Shown: in pieces, positions 1 to 8,339 of the stretch | Layout: each line of letters opens with the position of its first letter | Numbering within the stretch: the first letter of the stretch is position 1 | NCBI GenBank assembly: GCA_946540605.1 | Contig: CAMNIU010000235.1 | Coordinates: forward strand, 1-52,709 | DNA length: 52,709 bases | Direction of reading: 5' to 3' | Origin: an uncultured Treponema sp. | GTDB lineage: Bacteria > Spirochaetota > Spirochaetia > Treponematales > Treponemataceae | The notes under the pieces: model-generated | Told to the model about the DNA's origin: nothing | The model's database searches: none | The model's input: only the letters and a program-made list of their open reading frames with translations | Made by a program: the position numbers and the translations under genes

Positions 1-1
1 T

Positions 2-1006
2 AAAAAACTAGAAAATTATCTTTGTGATATCGCAGAGCGTGAATGCGCTACTCCACAGGTTGGCCGTACACACGGACAGCACGCTGTTCCTATCACTTTC
101 GGCTGGAGCATTGCTGAGTTTGTAAGCCGCCTTGGAAAGTCTATCTTGCGCATTGAAGAATTGAGCAATCAGCTGGTTGGTAAACTTGCCGGCCCTGTTG
201 GTTCTTACAACGGACCAAGCATGATTGTAAAAGATCCTGAAGAACTCGAGCGCACATATACAGAGTTCCTCGGCCTCACACCATCTGAATATTCAAATCA
301 GCTTGTTGAACCTGAATACGTTCTCCGCCTTTTGCTTGAGATGAATGTAGCTTTCGGAATTATTGCAAACCTTGCTGATGACCTCCGTAACCTCCAGCGT
401 TCGGAAATTGGTGAAGTATTTGAGTACTTTGCTGCAACTCAGGTTGGTTCTTCAACAATGCCACAGAAACGTAACCCATGGAACAGCGAGCACGTTAAGT
501 CTTTGTGGAAGGCTATGTGTCCTCGCGTAATCACTTTCTATATGGATCAGATTTCTGAACACCAGCGTGACCTTACAAACTCTGCAAGCCAGCGCTTTAT
601 TGCTGATTATGTTTCAGGCTTTACAATGGCAGTTGCCCGCATGAACAGCGTTGTTAAAGGGCTCCAGGCTGATAAGGAAGGCATGGCTCGTAACCTCGAA
701 AATGCCGGCGGAAAGGTTCGCGGCGGTGTTCTCGCAGAACCAGCATATATCTTGCTCGGTGAAGCTGGCTACAACGACGGTCACGAAATTATCCGTAAGA
801 TTACTCTTGAAGCAGAACAGAGTGGAAAGACTTTCTTTGAAGTTCTCAAGACTCACGAAAAAGAATATGCAGATATCACAGCCCAGCTGGAAAAACTCGG
901 TGTAGAAAATCCTGCTCAGTTCTTCGAGCATCCGTCTAACTACTGCGGTTTGGCTGCAGTTAAGTCTAAGAGACTTGCTCAGAAGTATAAGGAATTAATG
1001 AAGTAG
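2..1006 (+). CDS. purB: Adenylosuccinate lyase (5' truncated by window edge)
   Basis: Frame is open from base 2 (KKLENYLCDIAERECATPQVGRTHGQHAVPITFGW...) and contains the fumarase/ASL superfamily signature GSSTMPQKRNP. Confidence 0.88.
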   Translation, partial: KKLENYLCDIAERECATPQVGRTHGQHAVPITFGWSIAEFVSRLGKSILRIEELSNQLVGKLAGPVGSYNGPSMIVKDPEELERTYTEFLGLTPSEYSNQLVEPEYVLRLLLEMNVAFGIIANLADDLRNLQRSEIGEVFEYFAATQVGSSTMPQKRNPWNSEHVKSLWKAMCPRVITFYMDQISEHQRDLTNSASQRFIADYVSGFTMAVARMNSVVKGLQADKEGMARNLENAGGKVRGGVLAEPAYILLGEAGYNDGHEIIRKITLEAEQSGKTFFEVLKTHEKEYADITAQLEKLGVENPAQFFEHPSNYCGLAAVKSKRLAQKYKELMK

Positions 1007-1095
1007 CCTATAATCGATGAACCTAAAGCAATCCGAAAGGGGTGCTTTAGGTTCATCGAAAAAATGGCTCAGAGGCAAGCTGTGCTTGCCGACTT
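1007..1095 (-). repeat. Stop-adjacent two-hairpin element, copy A (downstream of galT; fills the purB/galT intergenic gap)
   Basis: Reverse complement: AAGTCGGCAAGCACAGCTTGCCTCTGAGCC + 16-bp stem CGATGAACCTAAAGCA/TGCTTTAGGTTCATCG. Shares the 5' block with copies at 32306-32402 and 45322-45413. Confidence 0.85.
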
Positions 1096-2610
1096 TTAAG
1101 ATAGTATTGAAATAAATTTGTCAAATGCGACTTGTCCTGGCGCGTCGCGCTTATAAACACCGGCATCTTCCAGCACCTTGCTGAACACGATGCCGGTTTC
1201 TTGTTTTAAAATCTCTTCTGCATTTGATTTATTGAAATCCGGATGGTGGGCTCGAACTTCTTCTGCCCAGTCAGCGTGTTTTGCAAGATATTCATTTTTT
1301 CTGAGGTCTTCACCATTGCACATTGCTTCGCCCAAATCAGCGAGTTCCTTTTTTAGGCGGCTAGGTAAAACTGCAAGCCCCATAACTTCAATCAAGCCGA
1401 TATTTTCCTTTTTGATATGATGAAGATTTGCATGCGGATGGTAAACTCCAAGAGGATGTTCTTCTGTTGTGATGTTATTGCGTAAAACTAAATCAAGTTC
1501 AAATAAGTCGTCCCGGCGGCGTGCAATCGGTGTAATTGTATTGTGAATCTCGCCATCTGATTCTGCAAAAATAAAGGCAGCTTCGTCTGTGTAGCTTCGC
1601 CATGTCTGTAAAATGGAGTCTGCGGCATCAATCAGTTCCTCTGCGTTGGCACAATCCAGACGGATAACGCTCATAGGCCATTTTACAATTCCGGCTTTTA
1701 CGTTAGGGAACTTTGCAAGTTTGAAGGATTTTTCAACTTGTGCCCGTGCCATAGGAAATTCGTAGTTTCCACCCTGGAAATGATTGTGAGTAAGAATTGA
1801 ACCACCAACGATTGGAATATCTGCATTACTTCCGAGAGTGTAGTGTGGAAATAGTTTAATAAAATCAATCAGACGCTCAAAAGTTTTTCGTTCAATTTTC
1901 ATCGGCTCGTGCTTTGCATCAAAAACAATGCAGTGCTCATTGTAATAAACATAAGGTGAATACTGAAGATACCACTGTTCACCGGCAAGCGTAAGCGGAA
2001 TAATTCTATGATTCTGACGTGCAGCATGATTCATGCGTCCGGCATAACCTTCATTTTCGCGGCATAAAAGGCAGGCCGGGTAAGAGCTTTGTTTAGCATT
2101 ACGAGCAGCGGCAATAGCCTTAGGATCTTTTTCCGGCTTGGAAAGATTGATAGTAATGTCTAAGTCGCCGTATTCTGTAGATGTCTTCCATTTAAGATCT
2201 TTGCAAACTCTGTAGCGGCGTATATAGTCCGTGTCTCCACTGAATTTATAGTACCAGTCGGTCGCGGCCTTAGCACCTTTTTCAGCGTAGAGTTTATTAA
2301 ATTGAGTTCTCACAACACTTGGAGGAGGCACGAGCATACCCATGATTTTAGTATCAAACAAATCCCGGCTCACAATTCCGGTATCTTCAAAAATACCATT
2401 GGTACCAGCCCAGTCTAAAAGTTCTCGTAAAATATCTTCCAGATCTTCTGTTTTTACTTCAGGAAGTTCAGCAGCAACAGGGCCTTCAAATCCATCCAGC
2501 TTAAAAAGTTCCAGCAGCCTGTTCTGTGTATAAACAACATCATCCTTAGTAATGAGTCCGTTCAAAAGAGCATAAGAAGTAAGACGATTAATATTCTCAA
2601 AAATAGACAT
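1096..2610 (-). CDS. galT: UDP-glucose--hexose-1-phosphate uridylyltransferase (class II GalT)
   Basis: ORF track 1096..2622; likely start MSIFENINRLTSYALLNGLI after a GGAGG-type RBS. GalT-like HNHFQGGNYEFPMA segment. Confidence 0.88.
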   Translation of the reverse strand: MSIFENINRLTSYALLNGLITKDDVVYTQNRLLELFKLDGFEGPVAAELPEVKTEDLEDILRELLDWAGTNGIFEDTGIVSRDLFDTKIMGMLVPPPSVVRTQFNKLYAEKGAKAATDWYYKFSGDTDYIRRYRVCKDLKWKTSTEYGDLDITINLSKPEKDPKAIAAARNAKQSSYPACLLCRENEGYAGRMNHAARQNHRIIPLTLAGEQWYLQYSPYVYYNEHCIVFDAKHEPMKIERKTFERLIDFIKLFPHYTLGSNADIPIVGGSILTHNHFQGGNYEFPMARAQVEKSFKLAKFPNVKAGIVKWPMSVIRLDCANAEELIDAADSILQTWRSYTDEAAFIFAESDGEIHNTITPIARRRDDLFELDLVLRNNITTEEHPLGVYHPHANLHHIKKENIGLIEVMGLAVLPSRLKKELADLGEAMCNGEDLRKNEYLAKHADWAEEVRAHHPDFNKSNAEEILKQETGIVFSKVLEDAGVYKRDAPGQVAFDKFISILS

Positions 2611-2630
2611 CCCGTCCTCCAATATCGTTG

Positions 2631-2647
2631 TGATAGTAATACTATCA
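2631..2647. promoter_or_regulatory. Possible operator upstream of galT
   Basis: Palindrome TGATAGTAATACTATCA immediately upstream of the galT RBS. Confidence 0.35.
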
Positions 2648-2770
2648 TAGTGGAGTAAAGAAAAATATTCAAGGATAATATTATAGATGGAAACAATTTA
2701 TAAAAATCTAATTGGTGCAAGCGAAAACGGGTGCAAAAAACATTTTGACAATCTTTGCAGACTTGCATAA

Positions 2771-2813
2771 AAAACAATAATACAGTTTCAAAGCGAAACT
2801 GTATTATTGTTTT
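2771..2813. terminator. 19-bp perfect hairpin, terminator-like, in a divergent intergenic region
   Basis: AAAACAATAATACAGTTTC aaagc GAAACTGTATTATTGTTTT. Confidence 0.6.
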
Positions 2814-2944
2814 CCTAAAAATTGTCATCGGTTTTTTGTACACGTTGCAGCGGAAACCAATTAAATTTTTAAGTGTTACTGCCTATTTTAATTATACTAT
2901 TTTTCTTTACTCACACTAAATTGTCTGTTATTATTGATAGTATT

Positions 2945-4504
2945 ATGATTATAAAATTAGGTTTACTCATTCTCTTCTTCGCCGTTTTCATCTTTGTAGG
3001 TATAAAATGCCGCACAGTTTCAAACAATGTAAACGGTTATGTTTTGGGAGGCCGGGCTGTTGGTCCGTGGCTCACCGCCTTTGCTTACGGTACATCTTAT
3101 TTTTCTGCCGTAATTTTCGTTGGTTATGCCGGTCAGTTCGGCTGGAACTTTGGCGTTGCTTCTACCTGGATTGGTTTAGGAAATGCCTTCATTGGTTCCC
3201 TTATGCCCTGGGCAATCCTTGGGCGCCGTACACGTGTTATGACTCAGCATCTTAATTCAAAGACTATGCCAGATTTCTTTGGTCAGCGCTTTGAATCAAC
3301 TGGTCTCAAGATTGCTGCTTCTGCTATTACATTCCTTTTCCTGATTCCATATACAGCTTCTTTGTTCAACGGACTTTCACGCTTGTTCCGTATGGCTTTT
3401 AATGTTGATTATTCAGTTTGTGTAATCGTTATGGCGCTTCTTACAGCTATCTATGTAATTGTAGGTGGTTATATGGCAACTGCTGTAAACGACTTTATTC
3501 AGGGAATCATCATGCTCATTGGTATTGTTGCTGTAATTCTTGCAGTTCTTTCAAAGAATGGTGGCTTTATGCAGTCAATGGCTTTGATGTCCGAAATTGA
3601 ATCTCCTGTTATGAAAGGTGCTTACAGTTCATTCCTTGGACCTCAGCCATTCTACCTTCTGATTGTAGTTCTTCTTACTTCTCTTGGAACCTGGGGACTT
3701 CCTCAGATGGTTGGCAAGTTCTACGCAATTAAAAATGAACGCTCAATCAAAATTGGTACAATGATTTCTACATTCTTTGCAATCATTATTGCAGGCGGCT
3801 GTTACTTCCTCGGCGGATTTGGTCGTCTCTTCCTTACTCCGGAACAGGTAAAAACAGAAGGTTTTGATGCTGTTGTACCTACAATGCTCTCAGGTCTTGG
3901 TGATGTTCTTATTGCTGTTGTTTTGATTCTCGTTTTGTCTGCTTCAATGTCTACTTTGTCGTCTCTGGTTTTGACATCAAGCTCAACTTTGACTCTAGAC
4001 TTCATCAATTCATTCAAAAAAGAAAAATCATCTGATAAGCATAATCTTTTTGTGCTCCGTCTCTTTGTTGCAGTATTTATCATAATTTCTGCTGTGATTG
4101 CAATTGTTCAGGCTAAATCAAAGGTAACCTTCATCGCTCAGTTGATGGGTGTTTCATGGGGTGCTCTTTCAGGTGCCTTCCTGGCTCCGTTCCTTTATGG
4201 TCTTTACTGGAAGAAAACAAGTAAGGCTGCCGTTGCAACTTCTTTCTGTTTTGGAGTTGTAATGATGCTTATTCAGTTGAGTATTTCTCTAGGTCTTGTT
4301 CATGTTTCAGGACCTGTTCTCGGATTGATTTTTAAGAACTCACTTTATTCAGGTGTATTCAGTATGCTAGCTTCTTTGATTATCGTTCCTGTTGTAAGCT
4401 TCTGTACAGCAAAGACACGCCCTGTAGCAGTAGACAAGATGTTCGACTGCTATAATACAACTGTTACTGTTCATACAACAGAAGCATTGTCAGAAGAAGA
4501 ATAG
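2945..4504 (+). CDS. Sodium:solute symporter family (SSS) transporter
   Basis: Multi-TM protein with SSS-like N-terminus (YVLGGRAVGPWLTAFAYGTSYFSAVIFVGYAG). ATG at 2945 is preferred over the longer ORF start at 2873. Confidence 0.8.
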   Translation: MIIKLGLLILFFAVFIFVGIKCRTVSNNVNGYVLGGRAVGPWLTAFAYGTSYFSAVIFVGYAGQFGWNFGVASTWIGLGNAFIGSLMPWAILGRRTRVMTQHLNSKTMPDFFGQRFESTGLKIAASAITFLFLIPYTASLFNGLSRLFRMAFNVDYSVCVIVMALLTAIYVIVGGYMATAVNDFIQGIIMLIGIVAVILAVLSKNGGFMQSMALMSEIESPVMKGAYSSFLGPQPFYLLIVVLLTSLGTWGLPQMVGKFYAIKNERSIKIGTMISTFFAIIIAGGCYFLGGFGRLFLTPEQVKTEGFDAVVPTMLSGLGDVLIAVVLILVLSASMSTLSSLVLTSSSTLTLDFINSFKKEKSSDKHNLFVLRLFVAVFIIISAVIAIVQAKSKVTFIAQLMGVSWGALSGAFLAPFLYGLYWKKTSKAAVATSFCFGVVMMLIQLSISLGLVHVSGPVLGLIFKNSLYSGVFSMLASLIIVPVVSFCTAKTRPVAVDKMFDCYNTTVTVHTTEALSEEE

Positions 4505-4521
4505 AAGAAATCTATAAATCT

Positions 4522-4637
4522 GTCTGGGAAATTAAAAAGCCTATGCAATCTACCGATAAGATTATTTTGACGGGCAGTCAGGCTGCCCGCAAAATAACTT
4601 ATAATGTATCTTGCATAGGCTTTTTCCTTTCCCAGAC
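4522..4637 (+). other. Structured element, copy 1 (terminator-like stem enclosing a conserved 64-nt core at 4548-4611)
   Basis: GTCTGGGAAA..AAAAAGCCTATGCA[ATCTACCGATAAGATTATTTTGAC GGGCAG TCAGG CTGCCC GCAAAATAACTTATAATGTATCT]TGCATAGGCTTTTT..TTTCCCAGAC. Confidence 0.85.
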
Positions 4638-4678
4638 TATTTTGTAGTTTTCTAAGCAAAAAGTTATAAAGAACTAGG

Positions 4679-4790
4679 CACATGACAGAAAAAATCCATA
4701 CGAGATACATTATAAGTTATTCTGCAATTGGCTTGACCAATTGTCAGAATAATCTTATCGGTAGATCGTATGGATTTTTTTTGTCATGTG
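4679..4790 (-). other. Structured element, copy 2 (opposite strand; 64-nt core at 4703-4766)
   Basis: Reverse complement core ATCTACCGATAAGATTATTCTGAC AATTGG TCAAG CCAATT GCAGAATAACTTATAATGTATCT inside CACATGACA..AAAAATCCATACG / CGTATGGATTTTT..TGTCATGTG stems. Confidence 0.85.
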
Positions 4791-4794
4791 ATTA

Positions 4795-5712
4795 TTATTT
4801 TATAGACGACAAATTAAACGGTGTAGCCTGATATACGTAATAATTCAACCAGTTAGAATAGAACAAATGTGCTGTAGCGCGCCAGTAACTTGTTGGCATG
4901 CGGTTTACGTTGTTTGTAGGGAAGTAGTTCTTAGGCAGCGGAACCTTCATTCCCTTGTCTGTATCGCGATAGTATTCCTGTGCTAAAGTCATTGTGTCAT
5001 ATTCAAGATGGCCGGTCATAAAGATTTCGCGATTGTCTTTTGATTTCAAAATGGTAACGCCTGCTTCTGCACTTTCTGCAAGAATCTCAAGTTCAGGGTG
5101 TTTTAAAATATCATCTTTTACAAGAGTTGTATGGCGGCTTTGTGGAATAGGGAAGGTATCATCAAAACCACGCAATAAAGGATCCCCGTCAACACAGCGT
5201 TCATTCATAAAGATACCGGACATTTTGCGTTCAAGAGGATGCTTTGGAACTCCGTAATGATGATAAAGACCTGCAAAACAGCCCCAGCACAAATAAAGGG
5301 TGGAGTAAACATTCTGTTTTGCGTAATCCATGATTTTGCAAAGTTCGTCCCAGTAATCAACATCTTCAAATTCAATCTGTTCAACCGGAGCCCCTGTAAT
5401 CAGCATGCCGTCGAACTTCTGGTTATAAAGCTCGCTTGAAGGAATGTAAAAACGGTCAAGATAACTTTCGTCAGTATTCTTGCTTGTATGATTTTCCATA
5501 TGAACAAGAGAGATTTCAATTTGCAGAGGAGTGTTTCCCAAAAGGCGCAGAAGTTGAGTTTCGGTAACTTCCTTGTTTGGCATGAGGTTAACAATCGCAA
5601 TTTTCAGCGGACGGATATCCTGTTCCATCGCCCGTTTCTCCGTCATAACGAAGATATTCTCTTTTTCAAGTGTTGCGCATGCTGGCAAATCTGACTGAAT
5701 TTTAATAGGCAT
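4795..5712 (-). CDS. metA: Homoserine O-acyltransferase (MetA family)
   Basis: MPIKIQSDLPACATLEKENIFVMTEKRAMEQDIRPLKIAIVNLMPNK...; active-site region LYLCWGCFAGLYHHYG; AAAGGAGG RBS upstream of the ATG at 5712. Confidence 0.92.
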   Translation of the reverse strand: MPIKIQSDLPACATLEKENIFVMTEKRAMEQDIRPLKIAIVNLMPNKEVTETQLLRLLGNTPLQIEISLVHMENHTSKNTDESYLDRFYIPSSELYNQKFDGMLITGAPVEQIEFEDVDYWDELCKIMDYAKQNVYSTLYLCWGCFAGLYHHYGVPKHPLERKMSGIFMNERCVDGDPLLRGFDDTFPIPQSRHTTLVKDDILKHPELEILAESAEAGVTILKSKDNREIFMTGHLEYDTMTLAQEYYRDTDKGMKVPLPKNYFPTNNVNRMPTSYWRATAHLFYSNWLNYYVYQATPFNLSSIK

Positions 5713-5784
5713 CGGTAACCTCCTTTGGTTTATAATGAGCCCTATTCTAGCAGAAAACAATCCTTTTTGCTATAATATTCAGAT

Positions 5785-6789
5785 ATGGAAATCAAAAACG
5801 ACCGCAAGGGTGCAATCAAAAAACTTAAGCTCCTCACCTTTGGATCAAAATCAAATGTAGATACTTTCCGCGCAAAACTCGATGAAGGTTTTAAAACAGT
5901 TTTTCTTCCAAATGGAGTTGAGCGCACTGAATATAAATATGCAAACACTGTGTGCGATATTCTTGCTCCGGAAATTTATTCTTCTAACCGCATAATGCTT
6001 TATATTCACGGCGGCTCTTTTGTCGGCGGGTCTCGCGCAGCTTATGCAAGTTTCTGTGCGTCTCTTGCTACAAAATGTTTTTGTCGTGTTGTAGTTCCTG
6101 AGTATCGTCTTGCTCCGGCATTTCCCTTTCCGGCTGCAAACGAAGATATACAGAATGTCTTTAAAGCTCTTTTTACAGAAGAGCAGATTGCCTGTTCTTT
6201 GAACGCAGAGCAGGGAACTAAGCCACAGCTTCCGGAAATTATTGTTGCCGCAGACAGTTCTGCTGCTCCAATAGCCTGTTCTCTTATTTTTAATCTTCGG
6301 GAACGATACCGCAGCTGTATTAAACGGGTTGTGCTTTTTTCTCCGTGGCTTGATGTTTCAGAATGTTCCAAACTGATTCAGACAAAAAAAATCAGTGATG
6401 AAGTTATGAGCGGAGATGTTCTTCGAAAGAGCAGTTCGATTTATACATATGAATCAAATACTTCAAGCCCAATGGTTTCACCTCTTCTTGCTGGAGATGA
6501 AGCTCTTAAGAATTTTCCTCCTGTGTATATCCAGATGGGTGAAAAAGAAATTCTTCTTGATGATGCAAAAGAGTTTGCGGGTAATCTCCGTGAAGCTGGT
6601 AATGAATGTGTGCTTGATGTCTGGCCGGATATGATGTTCATGTTCCAGATGGCAGATGAGTTCCTGCATGAATCTCATCTCGCCCTTGATAAAATTGGTA
6701 AAATTGTAACAGATGGAACCGGTGGCTCTTCTGTTGTTCAGATAGAAAATAAGCCAAGGCTTGAACACAGTTTACGGTCGGAGGCCTAG
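5785..6789 (+). CDS. Alpha/beta hydrolase, HSL-like esterase family
   Basis: HGGSF oxyanion motif, EYRLAP, nucleophile region ADSSAA in place of the usual GDSAG. Confidence 0.75.
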   Translation: MEIKNDRKGAIKKLKLLTFGSKSNVDTFRAKLDEGFKTVFLPNGVERTEYKYANTVCDILAPEIYSSNRIMLYIHGGSFVGGSRAAYASFCASLATKCFCRVVVPEYRLAPAFPFPAANEDIQNVFKALFTEEQIACSLNAEQGTKPQLPEIIVAADSSAAPIACSLIFNLRERYRSCIKRVVLFSPWLDVSECSKLIQTKKISDEVMSGDVLRKSSSIYTYESNTSSPMVSPLLAGDEALKNFPPVYIQMGEKEILLDDAKEFAGNLREAGNECVLDVWPDMMFMFQMADEFLHESHLALDKIGKIVTDGTGGSSVVQIENKPRLEHSLRSEA

Positions 6790-6795
6790 TATTTT

Positions 6796-8298
6796 ATGGA
6801 ACTTTTATCTCCTGCAGGTAATGTTGAAAAATTATATTATGCATATGCTTATGGAGCTGATGCTGCTTATATCGGCTTAAAGAAATTTTCACTTCGCGTT
6901 AAGGCAGATAATTTTTACGAAGACGAATATAAAAAGGTTCAGGCTCTTAAAGAACAGTTTCCTGGACGACGTCTTCATTGTGCCTTAAACATTTCTTTTC
7001 ATGATGAAGAAATTGACGCTCTTAAAGCAAATCTGGATTATTTCCGTCAGTATCCTATAGATGCTTTTATTGTTCAGGATATCGGAATTGTTCCGCTTTT
7101 ACAAAAAGAGTTCCCAAACGCTCAACTGCATCTTTCTACTCAGGCAAGCTGCGTAAACAGTGAGGCTGTAAAAATGTATAAAAGCCTCGGTTTTTCACGC
7201 ATTGTTCTGGGCCGTGAAATTTCCCTTGAGCAGATTCGCCGTATAAAAGATGCCGTGCCAGACATGGAACTCGAAACCTTTGTACACGGTGCAATGTGTA
7301 TTGCTTATGCCGGCCGCTGCCTTATGAGTGCATACCTTACCGGCCGTAGTGCACAGAGTGGTTTCTGCTCTCACACCTGCCGTTGGAATTTTAAACTTGA
7401 TGAAGACAGGGCTGGATCTAACGATTCTGCCACAGCTCATATAATTACTGCTCAGGAAGCTAAGGAACTTGCTCAAAGCGGACTTCTTACACTGGAAGAA
7501 GAGCAGCGTCCTGGTGAAAAATTCCCTGTTTTTGAAGGCGAAGATTTTACTGCAGTACTATCTTCGAAAGATCTTCGCATGATTGAACATCTTTCTGATT
7601 TGCGCGATGCAGGTGTAGATTCTCTGAAAATCGAAGGCCGCATGAAAAGCGTTTATTATGTCGCTATGGTTACCAGAGCCTATAGAAAAGCCCTCGATGC
7701 GCTTGATGGAAAACTTACTGCGGAAGAAGCTGCTCCTTATATTGCAGAACTCGATAATGTAGCACACCGCGAAAGTACAACCGGGTTTTACTATAATAAA
7801 GCAGATGCCGATAAAACAACCTCCGGGGCGAGCGACAGTAAGTATCAGCTTGCGGCGGAGATTGGTGGCGAGCTTACTTCTTCAGCCTTTGATTCACTGT
7901 ATGCAGAAGGTCACGCGCGTTATGAGGCTAGTCAGAAGGAACTTGAAGCAATGCATCCTCAGGCTCGCGAAGCCCGTTTAAAAGATTTTGAAATCCATCC
8001 GGATCGCCGTATCGAAACTTTTGAAAAAAAAGAAGGCTGGCATATGTACGAATGTAAGGGCATGAACATGATTCGTACCGGTGAGAATATAGAGTTTGTA
8101 TCCCCGGATTTTTGTTCACTTACTCTTACTCCGGATGAATGGCAGATTATTGATTCTGAAACTGGTTTGAAAATCAACTGGACCTGCGACGGACATCCTA
8201 CAGCAATTTATGTAAATCATGTTCTTCCACAGGGAACTTTGCTGCGAACGTTAGATCCTGATTATGTTGAAGGAAAAATCCGTGACAGCGGCAGATAG
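6796..8298 (+). CDS. Peptidase U32 family protein (TrhP/YegQ-like)
   Basis: MELLSPAGNVEKLYYAYAYGADAAYIG...; QASCVNSEAVKMYKSLGFSRIVLGREIS; Cys-containing FCSHTCRW segment. Confidence 0.85.
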   Translation: MELLSPAGNVEKLYYAYAYGADAAYIGLKKFSLRVKADNFYEDEYKKVQALKEQFPGRRLHCALNISFHDEEIDALKANLDYFRQYPIDAFIVQDIGIVPLLQKEFPNAQLHLSTQASCVNSEAVKMYKSLGFSRIVLGREISLEQIRRIKDAVPDMELETFVHGAMCIAYAGRCLMSAYLTGRSAQSGFCSHTCRWNFKLDEDRAGSNDSATAHIITAQEAKELAQSGLLTLEEEQRPGEKFPVFEGEDFTAVLSSKDLRMIEHLSDLRDAGVDSLKIEGRMKSVYYVAMVTRAYRKALDALDGKLTAEEAAPYIAELDNVAHRESTTGFYYNKADADKTTSGASDSKYQLAAEIGGELTSSAFDSLYAEGHARYEASQKELEAMHPQAREARLKDFEIHPDRRIETFEKKEGWHMYECKGMNMIRTGENIEFVSPDFCSLTLTPDEWQIIDSETGLKINWTCDGHPTAIYVNHVLPQGTLLRTLDPDYVEGKIRDSGR

Positions 8299-8339
8299 GT
8301 GTGATAAAATTATCTTCTCTAAAAAATGAGAAGGGTAAT

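Noticed and set aside
2562-2843. ORF 2562..2843 (-), 93 aa
   Set aside because: Overlaps the galT N-terminus in another frame and runs through the palindrome and hairpin of the galT upstream region.
4471-4710. ORF 4471..4710 (-), 79 aa
   Set aside because: Covers the structured elements and the end of the symporter gene; no credible start or protein signature.
4548-4766. Integron attC or loxP/dif sites as a firm assignment
   Set aside because: No RYYYAAC/GTTRRRY boxes in the expected places, only a loose partial match to loxP/dif half-sites, and no recombinase gene nearby. Kept only as a low-confidence hypothesis.
5640-5790. SAM or other riboswitch upstream of metA
   Set aside because: The intergenic gap is only about 70 nt, shared with a divergent gene, and shows no riboswitch-like motifs.
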